The notes under the pieces: model-generated
What the model saw: the letters and a program-made list of their open reading frames with translations, nothing else
Database searches by the model: none
Told to the model about the DNA's origin: nothing
In this document: in pieces, positions 49,489 to 59,268 of the stretch
Numbering within the stretch: position 1 is the first letter of the stretch
How the letters are laid out: each line of letters begins with the position of its first letter
From: Onthophagus taurus
Taxonomy: Eukaryota > Arthropoda > Insecta > Coleoptera > Scarabaeidae
Length of the DNA: 64,000 nucleotides
Direction: 5' to 3'
Assembly (NCBI RefSeq): GCF_036711975.1
Contig: NC_091976.1
Coordinates: 9,424,001 to 9,488,000 of the forward strand
Program-made: the position numbers and the translations under genes

Positions 49489-49761
49489 GTAAGTATAGTC
49501 TCCTTTCTTGACATATATTGTTTTTAATCTTGTGTTTTTCATTCCTATAGCTCCTTCTATTTTTTCAAGTTAACTTTTATTGGTAAGCATAACTTTATTT
49601 TTTCGAACGTTTTATCATTCATATCCTATCATTCAGCACTTTGTTGACAAGCACCCTCTGCAGTTAGATTTTAACGTGCAACTGTATTTTTCATCAAGCG
49701 ATGTAAGTATACATGTTTTTTTTATTAAAATAAAATTAATTAATTTTCTTTTCTTATCAAG
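49489..49761 (+). promoter_or_regulatory. Leader with up to three short candidate introns
   Basis: Candidate introns are 49489-49550 (GTAAGT...CCTATAG), 49583-49663 (GTAAGC...CTGCAG) and 49703-49761 (GTAAGT...TTATCAAG). The last acceptor lies immediately before the ATG of the 325-aa gene. The series suggests a multi-exon 5' leader. Which splices are used cannot be told from sequence. Confidence 0.5.
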
Positions 49762-50739
49762 ATGTCTCAAGACGGTTTTAGTCAAATTGATTTAACTGCT
49801 CCGGGTTTCGCCAGCCAGGAATCCTTTCTGTTAAACAGTTTTGACATAAACCTGTTGAACATGTCGACTGTTGAGAAGGCTCTGGATCCAAACGTGCAGC
49901 CTAATGAGCAGCCGATGGATCCAAACGTTGAATCTAATGTGCAGCAAGCTACGGCGCTTCCAAACATCGCAGGTTCCTCGAAAGTCGACGATAAGAATGT
50001 GAAACACCTTTCACTTTCACTTCGTCGAAAGTCGGGGAACCGTGAACACCGGAAGAAGGGTGCAGGTGTGTGGTTACCGCCAGATAAGTATAGAGAGCTT
50101 CGACGGGAGACCCGTGCTCGTTCGCGAAGTACCAAACACAAGCGTGTGTCAGTTGAACCTGCGACTCTGTCAAAGGTTGAAGTGACACACTCGGAAGTGG
50201 CTAGCGGCGATGAGTCCAACGACTCTCTTTCTTTAATGGCGGTATCCCAACACTGCACCGAAAACCGGACATACCTTAAAGCTATTAATGCAGCTTTTGT
50301 TTCTAAGGCTTCTTCTTCTAAAGCTTCGTCGATTCCCACTCCCCCTACTAACATAAACATTCCTACCATAGAAGTTCCCTCATTAAGCCCGAAAGTACAA
50401 ATCTTAAGGGTGGACACAATTCCCGCTACTTCAGTCATTTCCGATGTACCTGCCAGCCTTTTTTCAAATGCAATGTGTGCAGCAGTAGAAACAACCAAAG
50501 AGGAGATTTTGACCGAAATTAATATTTTGTATCAAAATTTTTATAAAGACCTTCATGCAAAGGTACTTCAATTGCAGACCTCTTTGAGAGAACTTGCACA
50601 GTTTAGGGAAGGGCTGGCGTCGAGTTCTAACCACTCTTTAACAACGTCACTCGACATCACCGTTGCAACATTAACCGTTGAAATGAAAAAAGCAGAATTC
50701 ATTTTGTCTTCTTTACATACTAATAACTTCCCTTCCTAG
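49762..50739 (+). CDS. 325-aa accessory protein, largely disordered with C-terminal coiled coil
   Basis: ATG 49762 follows a splice-acceptor-like TTATCAAG. The N-terminus repeats DPNVQPNEQPMDPNVE-type acidic/polar sequence. A basic, possibly nuclear-targeting segment (REHRKKGAGVWLPPDKYREL...RARSRSTKHKR) sits at about 92-130. A Ser/Pro-rich linker follows and the last ~90 residues are helical (TKEEILTEINILYQNF...LQTSLRELAQF). The layout recalls phosphoprotein-like or scaffold proteins, without a recognisable family. No homologue is seen in element A. Flanking low-complexity tracts suggest acquired cargo. Confidence 0.55.
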   Translation: MSQDGFSQIDLTAPGFASQESFLLNSFDINLLNMSTVEKALDPNVQPNEQPMDPNVESNVQQATALPNIAGSSKVDDKNVKHLSLSLRRKSGNREHRKKGAGVWLPPDKYRELRRETRARSRSTKHKRVSVEPATLSKVEVTHSEVASGDESNDSLSLMAVSQHCTENRTYLKAINAAFVSKASSSKASSIPTPPTNINIPTIEVPSLSPKVQILRVDTIPATSVISDVPASLFSNAMCAAVETTKEEILTEINILYQNFYKDLHAKVLQLQTSLRELAQFREGLASSSNHSLTTSLDITVATLTVEMKKAEFILSSLHTNNFPS

Positions 50740-50748
50740 CTAAAAAAG

Positions 50749-51060
50749 ATGTCCGGTAGCAACAACTTCGGGAGGGTGCTCACGTTGGAGCGAAGAGTTG
50801 CGTCTTTGGAGGTCAAAGTAGATACCCTGTTTCAGCTGGTAGGCTATATCTATAATCTTTTTTGCACGTTTTTAATTTCATAATCTTCTTAGGTAAACAG
50901 TATTGTCTCAGAGTCGGCAGTGGTGAGAGGGCAGGTGCATGTTCAAAACATGCACATACACCATTGTTCGACTGGGATAGAACCTCCGACACCGACACCT
51001 GCAGCGCCTCCGCCCCCGTATGAAGTGCGGGATGAACAGGAAGAGGAGGAGGAGTGGTAA
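50749..51060 (+). CDS. Spliced 85-aa coiled-coil protein with PPPPY late-domain motif
   Basis: Two exons, 50749-50838 and 50893-51060, separated by a 54-nt intron (GTAGGC...TTCTTAG). Unspliced reading stops 14 codons into the intron. Exon 1 encodes a short coiled coil (LERRVASLEVKVDTLFQL). Exon 2 continues it, then has a Pro-rich stretch ending PPPPYEV and an acidic tail EEEEEW. PPxY motifs recruit Nedd4-family ubiquitin ligases and ESCRT for budding or trafficking. Such a motif also occurs in some non-enveloped capsids. It starts 9 nt after the previous stop. Function inferred. Confidence 0.55.
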
Positions 51061-51079
51061 CCATTTTTCCTCCTCTTCC

Positions 51080-51102
51080 TTAGGTTAGGTTAGGTTAGGT
51101 TA
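51080..51102 (+). repeat. (TTAGG)4 insect-telomere-type tract
   Basis: Four perfect TTAGG units plus TTA, followed by a degenerate unit. They lie between the PPPPY gene and the ATPase gene and are followed by ATT/CTT microsatellites to about 51165. It marks the right edge of the accessory region. Confidence 0.9.
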
Positions 51103-51241
51103 TGTTAGGTTAAATGGTTAAGGTATTATACTTATTTTTATTATTATTATTATTATTATTCTTCTTCTTAAATATATGTATATATAGTTTCTTTTGCTAT
51201 ATTTTCATTCAGTCTTATCCAATTCATTTAGTACGAGAATC

Positions 51242-51946
51242 ATGATCGACGAGAAATTAAAATGTTTACCGCAACTTCTAACACTGCCTATAGTAAATTT
51301 TAGTAATGGTTCGGTCGAAGAACACTTTACAAGACACAGCAATTTATTTGGTGGAAAATGTAAGCGAGGTTTAATTGTAGGACCCTCAGGTGTCGGAAAA
51401 ACAAATGCTATGTTATCGCTTTTAGTTGCACGTAATGGGTTGCGCTTCCTAAACTTGTACTTATGCTCTAATTCGTTATACCAAAATAAGTACGATTTTT
51501 TAAGACGTTTAATTGAACCTATAAAAGATTGCGGTTACTATGAATTTTCTAATATAGACGAGTTCATTCGACCGGAAGATGCGAAAGAATATTCGGTAGT
51601 CGTATTTGACGATGTTTCCTGTACAGGTCAAAATGTCATTAAGGAATTTTTTTCGTATGGTCGACATAAAAACATTGATTGTTTTCTAATTTGTCAAAGT
51701 TATAGTGCAATTCCAAAACAATTAGTTCGCGATAATTGTAACTTTTTGGTGTTATTTAAACAAGACTTAACAAATTTAAAACACGTATTTGAAGATCACA
51801 TAATGAGCGATATGGAGTTTCATCGGCTAAAGGAAATTAGCGATGCTTGTTGGGAGAATAGACACGGCATCCTAGTTATTGATTTAGATTGTAGTGTATC
51901 TAAGGGACGTTACCGTAAGGGTTTTGATAAATTCATTGAAGTTTAA
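51242..51946 (+). CDS. Packaging ATPase (FtsK/HerA-type) of element B
   Basis: Start chosen at ATG 51242 (MIDEKLKCLPQ), 234 residues. Walker A GPSGVGKT at about 47-54, Walker B VVVFDDV at about 118-124, then a sensor-like CQSYSAIPKQLVRDNCNFLVLFKQD block. It matches the broken element A gene (7585-8255). It is the genome-packaging motor typical of Polintons and related double jelly-roll viruses. The frame is intact. Confidence 0.9.
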   Translation: MIDEKLKCLPQLLTLPIVNFSNGSVEEHFTRHSNLFGGKCKRGLIVGPSGVGKTNAMLSLLVARNGLRFLNLYLCSNSLYQNKYDFLRRLIEPIKDCGYYEFSNIDEFIRPEDAKEYSVVVFDDVSCTGQNVIKEFFSYGRHKNIDCFLICQSYSAIPKQLVRDNCNFLVLFKQDLTNLKHVFEDHIMSDMEFHRLKEISDACWENRHGILVIDLDCSVSKGRYRKGFDKFIEV

Positions 51947-51997
51947 AACTAACGACTTCAGCTGTACAGTTCGTAGTAACTTCACATACATCATACA

Positions 51998-53161
51998 ATG
52001 AACAAGACGATAGCTGCAGAACTTATCGCGGCACGAGAAGTCGTGAGAGACAAAATTCGTTCTTTAAAAGAAGACTTAGAGGAGTCAAGGATTCGGTCGG
52101 AAACCGCATATGCACCCATCGCAAGGCCCTTACAGGATATTGTCGCAAAACTTGACACTGCGCCTTTACTATCCATTCCAAAACGAAGTTTATCTCCAAA
52201 AGAAGAAAAATTGATATCTAAGATACAACGCTACTCGCCGGATATTTCTGACGTACCAGCTAAAACCGAGACCGAATATTTTATTCGAAAACCGAAAGTT
52301 CCATTAAAAGAACAACGACGAAAATTTGCTACATCGACTCCTGAAAAAAGGTTGGTATCTTCTCCCACGTCTTCTCCTCTTGGTCCATTAGCTCATGCAG
52401 AAGAAGAAGTATATGAAGTTCCGCCGGGCGAAGAAGAAGAACTCCTCGATTCTAGCGAGGATACCGGAGCTCTTATTTCGGACGCACATAATCGAATAGA
52501 ACGACTTAAAGATGAAATAGAAGAAAGATTGGAGTCTCCAGAGGTACAAGCCGCTTTGAGTCAGTTTCATCCTTTGCCCAGAACGTATATTGTTGGTTTA
52601 ACAACTGATTTAAAAGATGATTATGATCGTTTATACGGTGTTCGCGAAACTCCCGAAGGTTTCTACATTGGAGTCAGTCCTGTTCACTTTGAGGATCAGG
52701 ATATTCACGTTGGAAACTTCAAATATACGGGAACCGTTGGTTTATATGATTTACTATTTAAAAACGAACCGGGCAAATTTACAATTCAGGACATGCGCAA
52801 CTACAAAGATATCTTACTACGTTCAAATGCTCCGTACATTAATTACATTCCAGAGGCAGGTATGACTACTGAGGACGACAGTGGGAAATTTCAGAATATT
52901 ATCAAGCCTATCGTTGAAGGTAACAAACCCAAGGTGCATTGGGCTAAATACTGGCCGAATCCGAAGAAAAAAGTCGGTGGTGCATTACAAAAACAAGTCG
53001 TTCCTGGGGCTCTTATCGAATACGAGTATTGGGACGATCCCAACGAACTTGTCGACAGACTGCGTTTGTTGATGGCCTCGCAAACTGCAGGTCATTCTGC
53101 ACATGTCAATGAAATATCATCAATAATATCGGAGCTAACAGAGGCCGAGATTATACGTTAA
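51998..53161 (+). CDS. DUF8207-like conserved Polinton protein of element B
   Basis: A 387-residue protein. A coiled N-terminal region (KIRSLKEDLEESRIRSE) and an acidic middle (VPPGEEEELLDSSED) precede the conserved C-terminal half: YDRLYGVRETPEGFYIG, LYDLLFKNEPGKFT, IEYEYWDDPNELVDRLRLLMASQ and AHVNEISSIISEL. The latter matches element A (8293-9243). Function unknown. It is fixed between the ATPase and fibre genes. Confidence 0.7.
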   Translation: MNKTIAAELIAAREVVRDKIRSLKEDLEESRIRSETAYAPIARPLQDIVAKLDTAPLLSIPKRSLSPKEEKLISKIQRYSPDISDVPAKTETEYFIRKPKVPLKEQRRKFATSTPEKRLVSSPTSSPLGPLAHAEEEVYEVPPGEEEELLDSSEDTGALISDAHNRIERLKDEIEERLESPEVQAALSQFHPLPRTYIVGLTTDLKDDYDRLYGVRETPEGFYIGVSPVHFEDQDIHVGNFKYTGTVGLYDLLFKNEPGKFTIQDMRNYKDILLRSNAPYINYIPEAGMTTEDDSGKFQNIIKPIVEGNKPKVHWAKYWPNPKKKVGGALQKQVVPGALIEYEYWDDPNELVDRLRLLMASQTAGHSAHVNEISSIISELTEAEIIR

Positions 53162-53230
53162 AATATTATCATAAATATACGTCTCTCACATTTTTTGTTT
53201 TAAAACACCGACGTTTGTGAACTAGAGCAG

Positions 53231-53656
53231 ATGAGTTTAAGCAAGTTCGGAAAACATTCGTCTAGTATGACGATCGATAAGTTTGGTAAACACGTACACG
53301 GACACAACATTGCTGCTCATTTTAATAAACGTGAAAACTTACAACGATATTTCAAACAACCAACTATACTTACGTTTAGCGGAGATGGAACTACGGATAC
53401 AACGGATAATTATTACATTATTCAAAATTTAGGTTACGTAAGTAAATATATAAACTTTTTATATATTGGTGAAATAGTGAAATACCGATTTGAAGGAGAC
53501 GTTGAAATGATTATTAACGGGAGTATCTTCGATCCAAATAAAAAGTTAAATGTTCTCTTCTTTGGAGATAAAATAGTTTGCAAACCCACAACGAAGACCA
53601 CTTTACTCAAGAAACCATTTATGGTAGAACTGCTCATTGAAATATCCAGAAAATGA
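53231..53656 (+). CDS. Fibre-position protein with duplicated KFGKH tail peptide
   Basis: A 141-residue protein. The first 25 residues hold two copies of a short peptide (SKFGKH and TIDKFGKH), matching SIDKFGR at the N-terminus of the element A fibre (9272-9898). The rest differs completely: no coiled coil, but a beta-rich domain (YYIIQNLGYVSKYINFLYIG, VEMIINGSIFDP) that could be a compact head. Position between the DUF8207-like gene and integrase, and the shared tail, suggest a capsid-anchored receptor-binding protein with a different distal module. The stop overlaps the integrase ATG (ATGA). Confidence 0.55.
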   Translation: MSLSKFGKHSSSMTIDKFGKHVHGHNIAAHFNKRENLQRYFKQPTILTFSGDGTTDTTDNYYIIQNLGYVSKYINFLYIGEIVKYRFEGDVEMIINGSIFDPNKKLNVLFFGDKIVCKPTTKTTLLKKPFMVELLIEISRK

Positions 53657-54588
53657 GCGATATTAAAAGGTCCGTCGTAAACGAGTTGCACGCGTCCGCG
53701 AGGAAAAAGTATAAACGCAGACGTGTTATTATAAAAGGTTTAACGGACTTATTTCAAGCTGATTTAGTGGAGATGATACCTTATTCAAAAGCAAATGGTA
53801 ATTTTAAATATATTCTAACAGTTATTAATGCTTTCTCAAAGTATGGATGGGCTGTACCACTAAAAAACAAAACTGGCAAAGAAGTTACGCGAGCTATGGA
53901 AACAATTCTATCGGAAAAGCGGAAAAACATACCGAAGAATCTGCAAACGGATAACGGAAAAGAATTTTACAATGAGGATTTTAAAAAGCTCATGTCACGA
54001 TATCACATCAATCACTACAGTTCATTTTCCAATTTAAAGAGTTCTATTGTTGAACGGTTTAATAGAACAATAAAAGAAAAAATGTGGAAAGAATTTAGTA
54101 TGCAAGGTAACTATCGTTGGTTGGAATTGCTTCCCAAATTAATTCTGGATTATAACAACCAAGTTCACAGGACGATAGGAATGAAACCTAGCGAGGTAAA
54201 TAACAGAAACGCATCGACACTGTTAAAAACTGTATATAATTACATAAAAATTGTCGATCCTTATACCAAAAAATTTAATGTCGGTGATCACGTCAGAGTG
54301 AGCAAGCATCGACACGCCTTCACCAAAAACTATACTCCCAATTGGTCTAACGAAGTGTTTACAATACATTCTGTTCGTAATACTTTCCCAACAACATATC
54401 TGCTCAAAGATGCATCCAATGAAAAAATTATGGGTGGTTTTTATCGAGAGGAATTACAAAAAGTTAAATATCCTGACGTCTACTTGGTGGAAAAAGTGCT
54501 ACGGCGAAAAGGAAATCAAGTGTTTGTGAAATGGTTAGGATTAGGTCCGTCTCATAATTCTTGGATCTCAAAAACTAACGTTCTTTAA
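53653..54588 (+). CDS. Retroviral-type integrase with chromodomain, element B
   Basis: A 311-residue protein with catalytic D37 (QADLVEM), D100 (QTDNGKEF) and E134 (SSIVERFNRT). The region VHRTIGMKPSEVN and a beta-rich DNA-binding segment follow, then a C-terminal chromodomain (DVYLVEKVLRRKGNQVFVKW, SHNSWISKTNVL). Its product is consistent with the observed 6-bp CTTCAT duplication. It converges on PolB, with a ~100-bp gap. Confidence 0.95.
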   Translation: MSDIKRSVVNELHASARKKYKRRRVIIKGLTDLFQADLVEMIPYSKANGNFKYILTVINAFSKYGWAVPLKNKTGKEVTRAMETILSEKRKNIPKNLQTDNGKEFYNEDFKKLMSRYHINHYSSFSNLKSSIVERFNRTIKEKMWKEFSMQGNYRWLELLPKLILDYNNQVHRTIGMKPSEVNNRNASTLLKTVYNYIKIVDPYTKKFNVGDHVRVSKHRHAFTKNYTPNWSNEVFTIHSVRNTFPTTYLLKDASNEKIMGGFYREELQKVKYPDVYLVEKVLRRKGNQVFVKWLGLGPSHNSWISKTNVL

Positions 54589-54691
54589 AACGTATAAAGA
54601 CCTATTTAAAAGTTTACAAGACTTTATTAACAATCGAACATTACAAATACATTATTATTATTATTCTTTACAATTTTTTTTTAAATTAAAT

Positions 54692-57600
54692 TCATTTATT
54701 CGCATTCAATCTTTTTATCAACCAATGACCCCACGCCAAAGTATTACATCCGTTCGGTAATATGTATCGTTTATCATCGCACGATGAAAGAGCAATTTTA
54801 TTCTTTAATTCGGTATACATAGTATGAAATTCTGACTTAAAAATGTACATTTTTTTATGAACCGATCCGCCACATTCAACCACACGTTTATAATCGGTCA
54901 CGCTTAAATGTTTATCTATAACATATTTCTTTACTCCTTTAGCCTTCTTTACATTATCATTCAACAAGGTGATGCAGTACGCCTTAGCTCCTGTTCCAAC
55001 AAATGACGTTATGCACCTGTTTGGATATTCATCTTTCATTCTTCCCAACACAGATCGACCGCGAGGTATATTGTGTATATTCTCTAACGGATAATTGGAC
55101 GTGTCAAAAAATTCAATATTTTCTTTTATATCCTCATATACATTGGGAGTAGTAATTTCTAGGATTAGGGAATCAGTATCGGTGTATAAAAGTGTTATGT
55201 TATTTCCATATTTAAGTTTTAAGTAATCATAGAAGAAGCTGTACATTACGGTTTTCGAAAGCTCTAATATACTGAAACCCACATACAGCGGTTTGCAATA
55301 ACGAACTTCCGCGACGTTCAATTGAACGGCTATCAAATTATCGCAAAATATTTTCGAAGATTTAAAATTTGGTTTAGCTATTAGGGCTTCCACGCCCGGT
55401 TTCTTATGACGACATTCCCAGTGGGTAACTAGTCTTATATCCACTCGCTTTTCCACATTTTCCATTGTCTTACCGTATACGATGTTATTCATTGCTTTGT
55501 AATGATTTTTTTCAAATTCATTCTTAGCTTTCGCACGTTTATCGGAATTGAAATCGATGTAGCTCCGCATCCAGTTGGATTGTTTAAATTCTAATACTCT
55601 GTAAATCTTCGTTAGTTTCAATCCGAACTTGATACACTGCTTTAGATTCACGTAATGAATGATGTATTTTGTTTTATTTTCCAAATTTGCTATTAACTTT
55701 GCATTTTTTGAACCTGGGGGTACAATCCGTTCTGGACAAAATGGCAAATCGTTGTGTTCATCATGTATTGCTTCCGGATACTCTAAATCTACCTCGAACA
55801 CGTAACCCTTTTCGGAATCGTCTTCCGTATTGTAAATATCTAACTTTTGAATCTCTTCATCTGATAGCCATCGAAATCCCCCCGTCGGTAATTTTCGTCT
55901 CATTGCGTGTCCATACAAATTCGTAGCGTCGAGATACAAAATATAAGATGGGTCTTTGGTTTCATCAAATTCCATCATTAATTTATTGTTAGCCTTCGCA
56001 CTGCGTTTAGTGCACATACTTAATCCACCGCGAATACCATTTTTAAAGAAGTGTAACATGTCTATGTCCGTTAATAATTCTAATTTTACCCCTGTCATTC
56101 GTAATAATGCATCCCAACCGAAGCCCGGCGCTGTGAAGTAATGACATGGATCTAAAGAGTAATACTTCATCGAGATGGTTCGGAAATTCTCAAATACGTC
56201 CGCCAAAAGTAAAACGTCAGACGTTAAATAAATGTCGCTATATTCGCCTAAAGTGCGACAGTTAAATAAGTTCCACACCGTTTGTGCACGACAATAATTT
56301 TCTTCGGTTATACTATCGTCGCATAAAGTATTGTAAAAACTACTTCGATCTGGCAGAGCGGTAAGATTCAGCTTTTCGAATGAATCCACAAAGGAATACG
56401 GAAAAACTCCTTTCTGACGTATAAGTCGAAACTGTTCTTCGTTCCTAAAATATTTTCTGATTTGAACGCATTGGTTGTCTTCCAAAAATGAACCCAACTT
56501 CTCTAGCGATAAAGCCATAAACCTAAATGAATCCACAAATCTCAATTTCATATGAACCCGCCTTAGCTTTCCCTTGCTGTCAATGTTTTCTCCTACGATA
56601 ATTTTTTTCGAAAATGATATATACTTTTCTTTATTCTGTGCTATAACGTCCACGTCTTCTTCTTTTAATGCCATATCTTTCACAAACATATGACAATCGT
56701 AGTTCGAAAGATTGTGAAAGAATATCGGTATGAACTTTGGTAATTGATAATTGATGTTACATACAGCATGTGCGGGTCCTCTATACAACCCAGTTAGGTG
56801 ATCATGATCGCACACTTTATTACCTTCTTTTATTTTGTGCGAACAAATGTGACAGATATCCTGCATCTCATGTATTAATCTATCAATAGGTGGTAATGGG
56901 AGCATTTCTTTTGGTTGGCTTAAATAATTTTTGTATATATTCAGAACGTCATGTTCCAACTTGCTCATGAAAATTTGAGCAGCATTACATCCGCGATATA
57001 TTTCAAACTTCGACAATGATTCGTCATATGAACATTTTATATAATATGCAAATGCATAAGGTTCGTGTTTGAAACATTTGACGGAGTATGAATTATCATC
57101 GTTAAGTTCTGTTGCTTCCGCATCGGCGATCGGTTTCTGTAATGCTTCAAAATCTGCATACACCACGAACGGTATTTTTAATTGTCGTTCAAAATTTTCG
57201 AACTGTAGTATATTTTCCTTTTCTTCATTTCCATATTTATTTATTTTCAAATTTGTTGTTGGTAAAATTGCCCTTACCTTGCTGCAATCGTCACTTTGAT
57301 GACGGATAAGTTTATTTTCTGACGTAAAGAATACCAAGCATCCGTCGCAAATATACTTTTCATGACCATTCTGCGATGCTTGCGATGATAGTAATCGAGA
57401 CAGATTTTTTATCCAACAATAGTGACTATTCCCGGAATCATTTGTAACCAATAATAAATTTATATGTCTTTCTTCTTTTTGTCGACATATATACATTGTA
57501 ATTATGTCATAATTCATAACACCGTCTTTAAAATACTCATTTATTCCATATACATTAATAGATAGTTTGTTCTGCTTTTCAAATACAGGTATATCTCGTA

Positions 57601-58484
57601 ATTTAACTGGAAAAACAATATTTGAATAGTCTAAGCCGCAGTCTAGGTAATTCGGATACGAAGATGTCCTCTGTGGTAAACCGTTCGGTTCATGTAGTGC
57701 GGATGTTACAGCCCATGCAAAACATGCATCATCCGCGTTTTGTATATTTATCACAGCACGCTTTGCTTTTATTTGTGATGGTAGATCGATGTAATTAGAT
57801 GCTCTGATAGGATTATATTTGTTTAAATTTAACTCCATATAGAGAATTTGCATTAAAGTCCATCCTAAATAAAATATTGAAACATTTATTTTATAATATA
57901 TAGGTATATTATGTCACATTACGCTTACCTGAATCTCGTTCCTGGAATTCTGACATTTTTGATGAAATTTCATCAATAAATTCCTTATATATTTTATACA
58001 GATCCGACGCTAATGATACTACCTTATTTTTCGTATTGAATGATTTTATTTCACAGTCTTCCTTTGATTGTAAAAAATACAAACCAAAACATTCCATATT
58101 TAATTTTACATTTCGGTGAATATCGATTGCGCTTTGTATTAGATTTAGTATTTTTTCTCGAATTCTATGAGAAAATTCATCCAAATCCACAAAAAAACCT
58201 TCTTCACTTATTCGATAACTGACAATTTTGTCACCGAATGCTCCAGCTATTCTCTCCACTCCGTCATCGATTATAACAAAAGCGTTACGCTTGTGTGCGT
58301 TGCTTCGTAAATGTGCAGAGTAACATTGTCTATTTACATAATCATCGCAAGCCTCACATTTTACTGCTTTTGGAATTTGCGGTGCGTCAAGCTTGATTCT
58401 CTTGCCAATACAAGATAATCGTTGATGTCTTTTTAAATTGTCAACTCGAGTAAAACTTTTTCCACAATCCTCACACACGACCAT
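54692..58484 (-). CDS. polB: Protein-primed family B DNA polymerase, two exons
   Basis: Exon 1 (58484-57929) has a C2H2 finger (CEDCGKSF...LKRHQRLSC), a second Cys pair and an FNTKNKVV...EFQERDSG end. A 64-nt intron (57928-57865; GTAAGC...TTTAG) joins to exon 2 (57864-54692), giving ~1,242 residues. In exon 2 numbering: DDACFAWAV (about 41-49), a Cys/His cluster (about 168-190), ExoI VYADFEAL (D234/E236), ExoII HNLSNYDCHMF (about 380), ExoIII YLTSDVLLLAD (about 542), motif A YLDATNLYG (about 640), motif B MNNIVYGKTME (about 788) and motif C YTDTDSL (about 888). All catalytic acids are present. It replicates the linear genome by protein priming at the inverted repeats. Confidence 0.95.
57865..57928 (-). 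other. 64-nt intron in polB
   Basis: The donor GTAAGC follows ...GATTCAG and the acceptor ATTTAG precedes GATGG. Splicing keeps frame and produces the conserved junction region (EFQERDSG then W) seen in relatives. The intron contains an in-frame stop. Confidence 0.85.
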
Positions 58485-58660
58485 TTTACAATTTAATGTT
58501 GTACACTTCTACTTGTTATGAAAGAACTACGTCAATACCACATTTCGCAGGCGTTTATAAACCCTCACCGCTCCTGAAACTTATTGGGGAGGAGGAGGAT
58601 GCATCGAGTGCGTTTGTATACATGTATATTTATAACTCCGTATACCTCTGCATAATAAAT

Positions 58661-59262
58661 TAAAAAAATATCTCGCAGGTAGATCATGACTCACTTACTA
58701 GTATTAAGTTAATTGACCTCCTCCTCGAACGTATCCCCCCAAAAAATTTGCCGATTCAAGAACCTCCTCGCATATTTTAAAGCTCCGTATACCTTTACAC
58801 AATAAATTTTAAAAAATATCCCGCAGGTAGATCATGACTCACTTATTTGTATACCTACATGTCCCAAAACCGTATACCTTTGTGTACAATAAGTTAAGAG
58901 ATATATCGAAAACATTACCAGTTCATTGAGAAGCGTCGAAGGATAAACATAGTAATTGTTTTCATCTAGGTAAACAGGTTACATATAAAGATAAATTTTT
59001 AATAACATAACCTAAATAAAGATACATTTTTAATAAAGATAAATTTTTAATAATTTCGTCAAAATAACATGACCTTCTCAAGTTAATTGACCTCCTCCTC
59101 TCTTCATCGAATCTCCTCCGACCCTCAAAAGAATCGCCGATTCAAGAACCTCCTCTCCTCATCGAACCTCCTCTGACCCCCAAAAAATTTGCCGATTCAA
59201 GAACCTCCTCCTAGAACGCAGGTTCGAGGAGGAGGTTCTTGAATCGGCGAATCTATACTACT
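58661..59262 (-). repeat. Right terminal inverted repeat of element B
   Basis: The reverse complement of the left arm, ending ...CTATACTACT at 59262. It contains the same tandem modules as the left arm. The inner ~250 bp differ from the left arm by several indels and substitutions. Confidence 0.95.
59191..59248. repeat. Near-terminal perfect hairpin, right
   Basis: 22-nt arms 59191-59212 and 59227-59248 around a 14-nt loop, the mirror of the left-end hairpin at 42360-42417. Confidence 0.95.
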
Positions 59263-59268
59263 CTTCAT
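59263..59268. repeat. Polinton 6-bp target duplication, right copy (CTTCAT)
   Basis: Identical to 42340-42345. Removing the element and one copy restores continuity of the LINE RT region. Confidence 0.95.

Larger units (their letters stand above)
42346..59262. mobile_element. Complete Polinton/adintovirus-like element B (16.9 kb)
   Basis: Both termini begin with the Polinton-type AGTAGTATAG. Inverted repeats of about 600 bp and a perfect 6-bp target duplication bracket 16,917 bp. It encodes the core set: PolB, chromodomain integrase, ATPase, protease, double and single jelly-roll capsid proteins, PLA2 protein and fibre-like protein. All coding frames look open once three short introns and one frameshift site are allowed for. 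It is inserted in a decayed LINE. The intact frames and matching termini indicate a recent insertion and a possibly virion-competent element. Confidence 0.95.

Noticed and set aside
49252-49527. Lys/Glu/Arg-rich frames of 91 and 68 codons
   Set aside because: They arise from a purine-only tract that is open in several frames, with no non-repetitive conserved part.
49782-50498. 238-codon minus-strand frame opposite the 325-aa gene
   Set aside because: Antisense shadow. The plus-strand frame has a splice-acceptor-linked start and a plausible disordered/coiled-coil layout.
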